64,000 bases of DNA. It comes from Flavobacterium sharifuzzamanii (lineage in GTDB: Bacteria; Bacteroidota; Bacteroidia; Flavobacteriales; Flavobacteriaceae). Shown here piece by piece: positions 48,929 through 56,140 of this stretch (position 1 is the first letter of the stretch; each line of letters opens with the position of its first letter). The position numbers and the translations under genes are program-made. Location: assembly GCF_003254585.1 (NCBI RefSeq), contig NZ_QJGZ01000028.1, forward strand, positions 1-64,000, in the 5' to 3' direction. Below the pieces are notes generated by a model. The model saw nothing but the letters and a program-made list of their open reading frames with translations, did not search any database and was not told where the DNA came from.

Positions 48929-50008
48929 CTAGAAACTAATAGCCAATGAAGTTGTCACAAACGTATTCGTATCCGTTGGAAGATTGTCTTTATTTGTGAA
49001 AATTTCATCCTTGCTTGAAAGATTTCTCGCTTCAATTCTAAACATAACATTATCAGTTACTAGGTAATCAAAGTTAGCTGAAAAACCGTAAGTTTTAAAT
49101 CCGTTTGGAGTTTCAGTTGAGATAATCACGCCTTTTTCGTCGCTATAATATTCTCCTCGAGCTGCAAGCTGAATTTTATCAGTTGGTTTGTATTGCAGAA
49201 TCAAGACTGGCGAAAACCAAGTATCGTATTTGTTACTGTTTTTTGCCGATTGCTGTGAACCAATATCAAAACCAGTTGTCAAATTTACTTTTTCAGCCAC
49301 TTTAAATTGTCCATAGAAATTATTAAAATAACGCCATTTTTTATCTACATCAGGTTGTTCGTTTCCAATATATGTACTCCAGTTTAAAACAACCCGATCA
49401 GATGGTTTGTACGTAACTTGAGTTCCAAATGCAGGTGTTTGATTACCGTCAATTTTCTGAATTCTCTGCCAGCCGTTCAAATACATTGCCGCCAAATACC
49501 ATTTTCCAGAATCAGAAGTATAGCCAATTTTAACTCCTGCTTCATAATAAGGCGAATTCTCAGCCAAAATGCTTCGGGTTAAAGTCTGACAGTCTTTTCC
49601 AATCGCACTTTCAAAACCAATATGCGAAGGCATAATTCCTGCATCAATCCATAAATCATGTTTTTGAGAAATCTTCACACCTACATTCGCTTCATAAACA
49701 TTCTGTAGTAAATCCTGTTCAGCCGACGTATTATATTGCGTATAAGTTCCCGCCATCAGTGCTAAATTTGCTCGAACATTTCCCTTCGAATAATTCACTT
49801 TCGCCAGACCTAAATTCAGGTTTACTTCATTGCTTCGATTATAATTGTAAAAAAATCCTGGTTTTGTATGATTTTCTGGTTTCGCGAAATCATAACTGTA
49901 ATAAACATCTATATATCCAGAAAACGTAAACGGACTTTTAGATTCTTCTTGTGCGTGTAAATTGCTAAAACCAAAAGCGATTAAAGCAGTAAGTATTATT
50001 TTTTTCAT
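48929..50008 (-). CDS. outer-membrane porin-like protein of the Kdp locus
   Basis: A 359-residue exported protein (signal about 1-19, ending LHAQ) with a run of alternating amphipathic beta strands ending in an aromatic C-terminal residue (TSLAISF), as expected for a beta-barrel. The pattern PFTFSGYIDVYYSYDF fits the Bacteroidota OmpL-like porin group. It lies between kdpC and kdpD on the same strand, suggesting it lets K+ through the outer membrane when potassium is scarce. That role is inference from context. Confidence 0.8.
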   Translation of the reverse strand: MKKIILTALIAFGFSNLHAQEESKSPFTFSGYIDVYYSYDFAKPENHTKPGFFYNYNRSNEVNLNLGLAKVNYSKGNVRANLALMAGTYTQYNTSAEQDLLQNVYEANVGVKISQKHDLWIDAGIMPSHIGFESAIGKDCQTLTRSILAENSPYYEAGVKIGYTSDSGKWYLAAMYLNGWQRIQKIDGNQTPAFGTQVTYKPSDRVVLNWSTYIGNEQPDVDKKWRYFNNFYGQFKVAEKVNLTTGFDIGSQQSAKNSNKYDTWFSPVLILQYKPTDKIQLAARGEYYSDEKGVIISTETPNGFKTYGFSANFDYLVTDNVMFRIEARNLSSKDEIFTNKDNLPTDTNTFVTTSLAISF

Positions 50009-50052
50009 TGTGGTATTCTATTATTTGTTTAGTAGATTTTTTAGGAGCTATT

Positions 50053-50124
50053 TCCCGCTATCCGTTTCAATCTTTTGTGCCGAACCCCGGCACAAAAGGA
50101 TTTCCACTACTATCGGGGCTAGGG
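50053..50124 (+). repeat. dispersed hairpin repeat, copy 2
   Basis: GCTATCC, then ATC, the stem TTTTGTGCCG (50073-50082), loop AACCC, and CGGCACAAAA (50088-50097), then GGAT and a CTATC block. It is in the opposite orientation to copy 1 at 32586-32680. It is the first of five repeat elements filling the 446-base gap between the porin and kdpC. Confidence 0.75.
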
Positions 50125-50152
50125 CATTTGGGGTAAAAAGGCGTTTTTGTTT

Positions 50153-50179
50153 CCTGCAAGGTTTTCAAAACCTTGTAGG
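50153..50179. repeat. short palindrome (CAAGGTTTT family)
   Basis: CCTGCAAGGTTTT and AAAACCTTGTAGG form a near-perfect palindrome around one central base. A related word, AACAGGTTT/AAACCTGTT, forms the element at 50371-50397. Confidence 0.6.
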
Positions 50180-50220
50180 TATTATTATAATTTTAGTTTT
50201 TCGATTCCAATTCTCGCCAC

Positions 50221-50328
50221 AGTTTGTCATCCTGAGGAACGAAGGATCACACTAGAAGCTCGACAAAGATTGGTGATCATGCGGACGGAGTTTCTCGTGT
50301 GATCCTTCGTTCCTCAGGATGACAAACT
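50221..50328. repeat. long inverted repeat with 32-bp perfect arms
   Basis: Arms 50221-50252 and 50297-50328 are exact reverse complements for 32 bases (they include CATCCTGAGGAACGAAGG). After one mismatch, pairing continues for eight more pairs (50254-50261 with 50288-50295, one G-T). The loop is about 26 bases. No transposase is nearby. It resembles repeats I know from other Bacteroidota genomes with the words GAGGAACGAAGGATC. Confidence 0.8.
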
Positions 50329-50370
50329 ACACGGTTACTTCATGATAATACTTGATACAGATTTTTCATA

Positions 50371-50397
50371 CCTAACAGGTTTCTAAAACCTGTTAGG
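50371..50397. repeat. short palindrome (CCTAACAGGTTT)
   Basis: CCTAACAGGTTT pairs perfectly with AAACCTGTTAGG around a 3-base centre. Confidence 0.65.
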
Positions 50398-50426
50398 ATA
50401 AAAATCTTAAAACCTTAGCAACTCAG

Positions 50427-50442
50427 TCCCGAAGCTTCGGGA
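50427..50442. repeat. perfect 16-bp palindrome
   Basis: TCCCGAAGCTTCGGGA is a perfect palindrome 13 bases before the kdpC stop (minus-strand reading), within the same repeat cluster. As RNA it would form a tight GC-rich hairpin. Confidence 0.65.
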
Positions 50443-50454
50443 TCAGAACCTTTT

Positions 50455-51006
50455 CTAGCGAAGCGAATCTACAGCCACATTCAATTCCAGAACATTAACC
50501 GTTTCAGGTCCAACAACAGCCGAATTAATTTTAGATTCTACCAAAGCTTTTACTTTAGCTTCATCCAGTTTTCGTTCTTTAGCCACACGTTTCACTTGGA
50601 TCAAAGCACCTTGTGGAGAAACATTTGGATCTAAACCGCTTCCAGAAGCCGTAACCATATCGGCAGGAATATCAGATTTTTTCAAGTACGGATGAACCAA
50701 TAAAAGGGTATCAATTCTTTTTTGAACCAAAGCTAAATATTCAGCGTTGCTTGGGCCTTTATTGCTTCCTGCACTTCCCGCAGCATTGTAATCAACAGCC
50801 GAAGGTCTTCCCCAGAAATAATTTGATTTATCGAACTTCTGTCCGATTTTTTGATAACCGACAACTTTTCCCTTAACAGAAATAGTTTCTCCTTTTCCTT
50901 GATTTGGAGCCACTTGTGCAATTGCATAAATGGCTAGAGGATAAATAACGGCTAGTAAAATAAAAGTAACCGCAGTAAGTTTTAGTATTGAGAATATAGA
51001 TTTCAT
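50455..51006 (-). CDS. kdpC: potassium-transporting ATPase subunit KdpC
   Basis: KdpC is the single-span subunit that stabilises the KdpFABC complex and aids ATP binding. The membrane helix is about residues 7-28. The conserved segments GRPSAVDYNAAGSAGSNKGPSN, SGSGLDPNVSP and VAKERKLDE are present. Length is 183 residues, within the family range. It follows kdpB by 97 bases, a gap filled with short tandem repeats. Confidence 0.97.
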   Translation of the reverse strand: MKSIFSILKLTAVTFILLAVIYPLAIYAIAQVAPNQGKGETISVKGKVVGYQKIGQKFDKSNYFWGRPSAVDYNAAGSAGSNKGPSNAEYLALVQKRIDTLLLVHPYLKKSDIPADMVTASGSGLDPNVSPQGALIQVKRVAKERKLDEAKVKALVESKINSAVVGPETVNVLELNVAVDSLR

Positions 51007-51022
51007 TTTTTTTATTTTTAGA

Positions 51023-51093
51023 GGTTCTAAGGTTCTAAGGTTCTGAGGTTCTGAGGTTCTGAGGAAAAAAAACTTAGTATCTCAGAACCTTAG
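51023..51093. repeat. 8-bp tandem repeat in the kdpB-kdpC gap
   Basis: Five tandem 8-base units run 51023-51062: GGTTCTAA twice, then GGTTCTGA three times. The complementary word CTCAGAACCTTAG follows at 51081-51093 and can pair back to the array. The array could change length by slippage. Confidence 0.8.
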
Positions 51094-51103
51094 CACCTTT
51101 TGT

Positions 51104-53161
51104 TTACATAAATAAGGCAACAATTACGTCAATCAGTTTGATTCCGATAAAAGGAACAATCAATCCGCCAAGACCATAAATCAAAAGATTACGTTTTAGA
51201 ATGGCACTTGCCCCAATCGGACGATATTCAACACCTTTCAATGCCAGCGGAATCAAAATCGGAATGATAATCGCGTTGAAAATTACAGCTGATAAAATCG
51301 CACTTTCTGGACTGTGCAAGTGCATAATATTTAAACCTTGAAGCGCAGGAATCGCAGTAATAAACAATGCAGGAACAATCGCAAAATATTTGGCAACATC
51401 ATTGGCGATTGAGAAAGTTGTCAACGTTCCTCGAGTCATTAAAAGTTGTTTTCCAATTTCAACAATTTCAATTAGTTTCGTTGGGTCATTATCAAGATCG
51501 ACCATATTTCCGGCTTCTTTTGCCGCTTGAGTTCCACTGTTCATTGCAACTCCAACATTCGCTTGCGCAAGGGCAGGAGCATCATTTGTTCCGTCTCCCA
51601 TCATGGCAACCAAACGACCTTCAGCTTGTTCTTTTCTGATGTAGTTCATTTTATCTTCAGGCTTAGCTTCAGCAATAAAATCATCAACACCAGCAGCTTC
51701 GGCAATAAATTTCGCTGTCAGCGGATTATCGCCAGTAACCATAACTGTTTTGATTCCCATTCGGCGTAAACGCTCAAAACGTTCTTTCATTCCAGTTTTA
51801 ATAATATCCTGAAGTTCAATAACACCTTGAATTTCATTGTTTTTGATTACAACTAATGGTGTTCCTCCGTTAGACGAAATAGAAATTACTTGCTGTGCTG
51901 TATCTTCAGGGAAAGAATTTCCAGCTTGTTGCGCAATGTTTTTTGCAGCATCTTGCGCTCCTTTTCGAATGTTGGTTCCGTCTTTTAATACGACTCCAGA
52001 AGTTCTGGTTTCGGCAGTAAATTTTATAGTGTGTGAAATATCAGAAGTAGTCTTTAAGAAACTTGCTTTTGTTTCACTTTTCACATCAATCATTTCACTT
52101 AACTCTAAAATACTTTTCCCTTCAGGGGTATCATCGGCAAGTGAACTCAAAACAGCCGATTTAACAAAATCATCAAAAGTGATTCCTTTTGTGGGATAAA
52201 AATTAGTTGCTTTTCTATTTCCGATTGTTATAGTTCCTGTTTTATCCAAAAGTAAAACGTCAATATCTCCAGCAGTTTCAACTGCTTTACCAGATTTTGT
52301 AATTACGTTAGCTCGTAAAGCTCTGTCCATTCCTGCAATACCAATTGCAGAAAGCAGACCTCCAATTGTGGTAGGAATCAAACATACAAACAAAGCAATG
52401 AAAGCAGCGATAGTAATAGGAGCATTGGCATAGTCTGCAAACGGTTTTAAGGTAACGCACACAATGATGAAGATTAACGTAAAAGCAGCTAACAAAATGG
52501 TCAAAGCGATTTCGTTTGGTGTTTTCTGGCGGCTTGCACCTTCAACCAAGGCAATCATTTTGTCTAAGAAACTTTCACCAGGTTCAGAAGTTACTTTTAC
52601 TTTAATTTTATCAGACAGCACTTTTGTTCCTCCTGTAACCGAAGATTTATCTCCGCCCGCTTCACGAATTACTGGAGCACTTTCTCCTGTAATGGCACTT
52701 TCGTCAATAGTAGCCAAACCTTCGATGATTTCTCCATCAGCAGCAATTAAATCACCCGCTTCACAAATGAAGATGTCGTCTTTTTTTAATGCGGAAGAAC
52801 TCACTTTTTTAATTTCTCCGTTTGGCAGAATCTGTCTCGCTGGAGTTTCTTCACGAGTTTTACGCAAACTGTCAGCTTGTGCTTTTCCTCTTGCTTCGGC
52901 AATAGCTTCAGCGAAATTGGCAAATAAAAGCGTTGCAAGTAAAATTAAAAAAACAATTAAGTTATAAATAAAACTTCCCTGATCGTTAGCGCCCATTAAG
53001 ATCGAAACGCAAACGGCAAACATAATTGCAGTTCCAATTTCTACGGTAAACATTACCGGATTTTTAACCATCATTTTTGGATTCAGCTTCACAAAAGATT
53101 GCACTAAGGCTTCTTTTACCTGTTTACTTTCAAACAATGATGTGGATTTATTAGTTGTCAT
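51104..53161 (-). CDS. kdpB: potassium-transporting P-type ATPase subunit KdpB
   Basis: The energy-coupling P-type ATPase of the Kdp pump. Asp306 in [10 protein letters not shown] is the phosphorylation site. [11 protein letters not shown] is the actuator loop with the TGES motif, and [10 protein letters not shown] and [12 protein letters not shown] mark the phosphorylation and hinge segments. [14 protein letters not shown] holds part of the membrane domain. Length is 685 residues, normal for the family. It lies 199 bases after kdpA. Confidence 0.98.
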   Translation of the reverse strand: MTTNKSTSLFESKQVKEALVQSFVKLNPKMMVKNPVMFTVEIGTAIMFAVCVSILMGANDQGSFIYNLIVFLILLATLLFANFAEAIAEARGKAQADSLRKTREETPARQILPNGEIKKVSSSALKKDDIFICEAGDLIAADGEIIEGLATIDESAITGESAPVIREAGGDKSSVTGGTKVLSDKIKVKVTSEPGESFLDKMIALVEGASRQKTPNEIALTILLAAFTLIFIIVCVTLKPFADYANAPITIAAFIALFVCLIPTTIGGLLSAIGIAGMDRALRANVITKSGKAVETAGDIDVLLLDKTGTITIGNRKATNFYPTKGITFDDFVKSAVLSSLADDTPEGKSILELSEMIDVKSETKASFLKTTSDISHTIKFTAETRTSGVVLKDGTNIRKGAQDAAKNIAQQAGNSFPEDTAQQVISISSNGGTPLVVIKNNEIQGVIELQDIIKTGMKERFERLRRMGIKTVMVTGDNPLTAKFIAEAAGVDDFIAEAKPEDKMNYIRKEQAEGRLVAMMGDGTNDAPALAQANVGVAMNSGTQAAKEAGNMVDLDNDPTKLIEIVEIGKQLLMTRGTLTTFSIANDVAKYFAIVPALFITAIPALQGLNIMHLHSPESAILSAVIFNAIIIPILIPLALKGVEYRPIGASAILKRNLLIYGLGGLIVPFIGIKLIDVIVALFM

Positions 53162-53190
53162 TTTTTTTGTTGTTTAATTGGCTGAATAGT

Positions 53191-53334
53191 TTTTAAACAC
53201 ATAGAAACATAGATTTTTACTTTGAGAGAAAGGCGTTTCACTTGCATCAACACACATAGCTATGTGTTAGAAACTAGTTTCTTTTGATTTTCTTTTTTAG
53301 GTAAAGAAAAGACTATGTTTCTATGTGTTTAAAA
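53191..53334. repeat. palindromic repeat in the kdpA-kdpB gap
   Basis: TTTTAAACACATAGAAACATAG (53191-53212, first 20 bases shown as TTTTAAACACATAGAAACAT) is the exact reverse complement of 53313-53334. A 16-bp perfect palindrome, ACACATAGCTATGTGT (53252-53267), sits in the middle and reuses the same word. Confidence 0.75.
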
Positions 53335-53360
53335 TGTTTTCAGCATTGAAAAATGAATTG

Positions 53361-55082
53361 TTATTTTAAAGTGAAGAATTCCGCTAAAGGTCCAAGTGCC
53401 AGTGCTGGGAAGAACGATAAAGCGGCAATAATTGCAATCACAGCAAAAATCATTATTCCAAAAATTGAGGTATCAGTTTTTAAAGTTCCTGCGCTCTCTG
53501 GAATGTATTTTTTACCTGCCAGTAAACCTGCAATTGCTAGTGGACCAATAATTGGAATAAAACGGCTTAGTAGTAATACAATTCCAGTAGTGATATTCCA
53601 AAACGGATTATTATCTCCTAATCCTTCAAAACCAGAACCGTTGTTGGCAGCGCTCGAAGTATATTCGTATAACATTTCTGAGAATCCGTGATTGCCAGGA
53701 TTGTTTAACCAACCTGTTGCATTTCCGCTAAACCAATAGCCCATTGCGGTATCATTCGCAGCAAAATAAGAAGCCAAAGCTGTTCCTGCCAAAATCAATA
53801 ATGGATGAAGAATGGCAATAAAAGCAGCAATTTTGACTTCCCGAGCTTCGATTTTCTTTCCTAAAAATTCAGGAGTTCGGCCAACCATTAAACCAGAAAT
53901 AAATACAGCTAGAATAATGAAAATGTAAAAGTTGAGGTATCCGACACCACATCCGCCGTAAAAGGCATTAACCATCATCGCTAATAACTGCATTGCTCCA
54001 GAAATTGGCATTGCGCTATCATGCATGCTGTTTACCGATCCTGTAGAAATTACGGTTGTAGCAATACTCCAGAAACCTGAAATTGCTGGACCAAAACGAA
54101 CTTCTTTCCCTTCCATAGCTCCAGTTGTTTGTGCGATTCCCATTTTTGCAATAGCAGGATTCCCATTGATTTCGCTGGAGATTGTCGGAATCACAAGAAG
54201 TAAAAATCCAACTGTCATGACACCAAAAATGATGTAAGAGAATTTTCTCTTGTTAAGGAAAAATCCAAGTGCAAAAATCATCGCAAACGGAACAATCATT
54301 TGCGCCCAAAGTTCAACAGCATTGGTAAAATAAGTTGGGTTTTCTAATGGGTGAGTAGAATTAGCTCCAAAGAATCCACCGCCGTTTGTACCAATATGTT
54401 TAATAGCGATGAAAGCAGCAGCTGGTCCGCGAGAAACCTCAACATGGTCACCTTGCAAAGTTGTAATAGCATCTTTGCCTTCAAAAGTCATCGGAGTTCC
54501 ACTGAAAACTAAAGCAGTAGCAACAATTACTGAAAGTGGCAATAAAATTCGAGTACAGCTTTTTACAAAATAATTGTAGAAATTCCCCAGTTTGTCTGTG
54601 GTTCTTTCTTTCATTGCGGTAAAAACCATTGCAGCAGCGGCGATTCCAACACCAGCAGAAACAAATTGTAAAAACATCAAGACCATTTGCGATAAGTAAG
54701 AAACCCCGCTTTCGCCTGAATAATGCTGCAAATCGCAATTGACTAAAAATGAAATAGCAGTGTTAAAAGCTAAATCGGGTGTCATTGACGGGTTATTATC
54801 TGGATTTAAAGGCAAAGAACCTTGAAAAAGTAAGATAAAAAAGCAGAGGAAGAACCAAGCCATATTGATACTCAAAAGTGCTTTTAAGTGCTGTTTCCAG
54901 TTCATTTCTTCGGCTGGATTAATACCGCTGATTTTAAAAATAAATTTTTCAATCGGATTGAAAATCGGGTCAAGAAGTGTTTTGTTTCCCGTAAAAACTT
55001 TAGCAATATATTTCCCTACCGGAATAGCTAAAATAATGGTAAGGATAAAAATACCTATGACACCTATTAATTCTGTGTTCAT
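53361..55082 (-). CDS. kdpA: potassium-transporting ATPase subunit KdpA
   Basis: The K+ channel-like subunit that selects potassium. It has about ten membrane spans and four selectivity-filter repeats; conserved pieces include FNTAISFLVNCDLQHYSGE, IKHIGTNGGGFFGANSTHP, GGCGVGYLNFYIF and YEYTSSAANNGSGFEGLG. Length is 573 residues. It is the first large gene after three tiny membrane genes. Confidence 0.98.
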   Translation of the reverse strand: MNTELIGVIGIFILTIILAIPVGKYIAKVFTGNKTLLDPIFNPIEKFIFKISGINPAEEMNWKQHLKALLSINMAWFFLCFFILLFQGSLPLNPDNNPSMTPDLAFNTAISFLVNCDLQHYSGESGVSYLSQMVLMFLQFVSAGVGIAAAAMVFTAMKERTTDKLGNFYNYFVKSCTRILLPLSVIVATALVFSGTPMTFEGKDAITTLQGDHVEVSRGPAAAFIAIKHIGTNGGGFFGANSTHPLENPTYFTNAVELWAQMIVPFAMIFALGFFLNKRKFSYIIFGVMTVGFLLLVIPTISSEINGNPAIAKMGIAQTTGAMEGKEVRFGPAISGFWSIATTVISTGSVNSMHDSAMPISGAMQLLAMMVNAFYGGCGVGYLNFYIFIILAVFISGLMVGRTPEFLGKKIEAREVKIAAFIAILHPLLILAGTALASYFAANDTAMGYWFSGNATGWLNNPGNHGFSEMLYEYTSSAANNGSGFEGLGDNNPFWNITTGIVLLLSRFIPIIGPLAIAGLLAGKKYIPESAGTLKTDTSIFGIMIFAVIAIIAALSFFPALALGPLAEFFTLK

Positions 55083-55118
55083 ATTTTATTTGTTAGAAAT
55101 TATTTAATTTTTAGATTT

Positions 55119-55214
55119 TTATAAAAACAGGATAAGTACGATAAAGGCTAATGTCCAGACAGCACATGCATACAATAGAGATGTCTTTTTATTTTTATAA
55201 TTTGACTTTTTCAT
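55119..55214 (-). CDS. small single-span membrane protein after kdpF
   Basis: A 31-codon frame beginning MKKSNYKNKKTS and continuing LLYACAVWTLAFIVLILFL: a basic N-terminus followed by one hydrophobic helix that reaches the C-terminus. The ATG lies 1 base after the kdpF stop (AAAATG context), and the stop is 36 bases before kdpA. I do not recognise a family. Its position and tight coupling to kdpF suggest a real accessory subunit of the pump, but frame conservation needs to be shown. Confidence 0.55.
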   Translation of the reverse strand: MKKSNYKNKKTSLLYACAVWTLAFIVLILFL

Positions 55215-55215
55215 T

Positions 55216-55293
55216 TTAAAATTTTTCGGGTTTGATTAATACATAAATCAAATACACGAAAACGGCAATTGAAACAATAAATAGTGCAGTCAT
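55216..55293 (-). CDS. kdpF: potassium-transporting ATPase subunit KdpF
   Basis: A 25-residue membrane peptide: MTALFIVSIAVFVYL followed by IYVLIKPEKF. One hydrophobic helix ends in the family-typical Y-x-L-I-x-x-E-x-F tail seen in E. coli KdpF. It is too small for routine gene calling. In E. coli KdpF is a lipid-like stabiliser of the complex. It is followed within 1 base by another tiny membrane gene and preceded, with 3 bases between, by a third. Confidence 0.88.
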   Translation of the reverse strand: MTALFIVSIAVFVYLIYVLIKPEKF

Positions 55294-55296
55294 GAT

Positions 55297-55380
55297 TTAG
55301 ATTTTTTCAAAGAATTCAACTGACAGAAAACAAATCGCAAACAGTAAAACTGCTAAAGCGAGAAGGAGGATTGTGACCAT
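55297..55380 (-). CDS. small single-span membrane protein before kdpF
   Basis: A 27-codon frame, MVTILLLALAVLLFAI then CFLSVEFFEKI, almost entirely one hydrophobic helix with a short charged tail. It ends 3 bases before the kdpF start, the same close spacing as between kdpF and the next small gene. No family is recognised. It may be a diverged KdpF paralogue or a separate subunit. Confidence 0.5.
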   Translation of the reverse strand: MVTILLLALAVLLFAICFLSVEFFEKI

Positions 55381-55421
55381 GATTATTTTAGATTTTAGAT
55401 TGTAGACTTTAGATTTTTTCG

Positions 55422-55453
55422 ATTAAACAATTAAACAATTAAACAATTAAACA
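55422..55453. repeat. 8-bp tandem repeat upstream of the small kdp genes
   Basis: Four perfect copies of ATTAAACA run 55422-55453, flanked on the left by TTTTAGATTTTAGATTG-like words and on the right by GTTAACCGATTAAAC. It lies between the conserved small gene and the first tiny membrane gene of the kdp operon and has the same 8-base period as the 51023 array. Confidence 0.8.
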
Positions 55454-55469
55454 GTTAACCGATTAAACG

Positions 55470-55751
55470 TTATACTCCCGAAGTATTAACCTGTTTGGTA
55501 TATTCTGCTTTAAGCGTTTGAGGGAAAAGATGTGAAATATTACAGTGGCGCATTTCCATAAAAGACGAAACTGAAAAAACATACACATTAGAAATGGCAT
55601 TTTTAGTTTCGATACTTCCGGTGATGAATAGGCGTTCTGCAAGAGCCAGACATTTTTTCGCTCTTACGATATTGCCAGATATAATAGATTTTTTGGTTAT
55701 CTCAGCAAACCGTTCGGCTTGTTTGTAGATTGAGGTTACTTGATTTTTCAT
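55470..55751 (-). CDS. conserved small protein at the start of the kdp operon (DUF7674-like)
   Basis: A 93-residue, probably cytoplasmic protein: two helices (SIYKQAERFAEITKKSIISGNIVRAKKCLALAERLF) and a conserved second half with NAISNVYVFSVSSFMEMRHCNISHLFP. I associate this with a Bacteroidota family found beside kdp genes, tentatively DUF7674. The function is unknown. As the first gene of the operon it could sense or adjust pump assembly. Its own promoter should lie in 55752-55868. Confidence 0.6.
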   Translation of the reverse strand: MKNQVTSIYKQAERFAEITKKSIISGNIVRAKKCLALAERLFITGSIETKNAISNVYVFSVSSFMEMRHCNISHLFPQTLKAEYTKQVNTSGV

Positions 55752-55868
55752 TTGGAATGAATTTTTAATGTTCTTCCTCTTTATGCCAAAAGATGTTCCG
55801 AAAAAATCAGGTTGTGTTTAAAGTGTTGTGAATAAAAGGAATGTAGTTGTGTGCCAAAAATTAGGCAT

Positions 55869-55898
55869 AAAAAAAGCCTATCATTTTGATAAGCTTTT
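55869..55898 (-). terminator. terminator after the sigma-54-type regulator
   Basis: On the minus strand GCTTATCA and TGATAGGC pair (one mismatch) and are followed by seven T. It separates the regulator transcript from the kdp operon. Confidence 0.75.
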
Positions 55899-55920
55899 CT
55901 CGTTTTGATATGTTATTGTC

Positions 55921-56084
55921 AAGCTCCGGAGGAGCGAAATATTTATAGAATGGTGTATTCACATTTACCAGAACCCCAGCGGGGCGACATGTTTTTTTAG
56001 ATTGTGTGGGTGTCGCTCCTCTGGAGCTTTTAATCAATGCGGTTAAAAATTTTGCTATAAGTATGTTGCTTCTCTGAAGCTTTA
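55921..56084. repeat. dispersed GC-rich palindromic repeat (GCTCCGGAGGAGCG family)
   Basis: AAGCTCCGGAGGAGCGA (55921-55937) pairs with TCGCTCCTCTGGAGCTT (56013-56029) with one G-T pair. A small CCCC-AGC-GGGG hairpin lies between them. A decayed extra arm, GTTGCTTCTCTGAAGCTTT, follows at 56065-56083. The GC content stands out from the flanking DNA. It resembles repeats common in Flavobacterium and relatives. Frames across it are chance. Confidence 0.75.
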
Positions 56085-56140
56085 AAAATTGATGTTGAAA
56101 TTTACATTGATATCCCCCTATTGATATTGGAATTTGGAAT

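Noticed and set aside
50041..50454. Insertion sequence or CRISPR array in the repeat cluster between the porin and kdpC
   Set aside because: No transposase, no target duplication and no regular repeat-spacer pattern; the elements are five unrelated palindromes.
55784..55860. Two TTGGCA words upstream of the kdp operon, as possible sigma-54 -24 boxes
   Set aside because: Neither has a TTGC-type -12 box at the required distance (the bases there are TACAT and AAGAA), so no sigma-54 promoter can be claimed despite the NtrC-type regulator.
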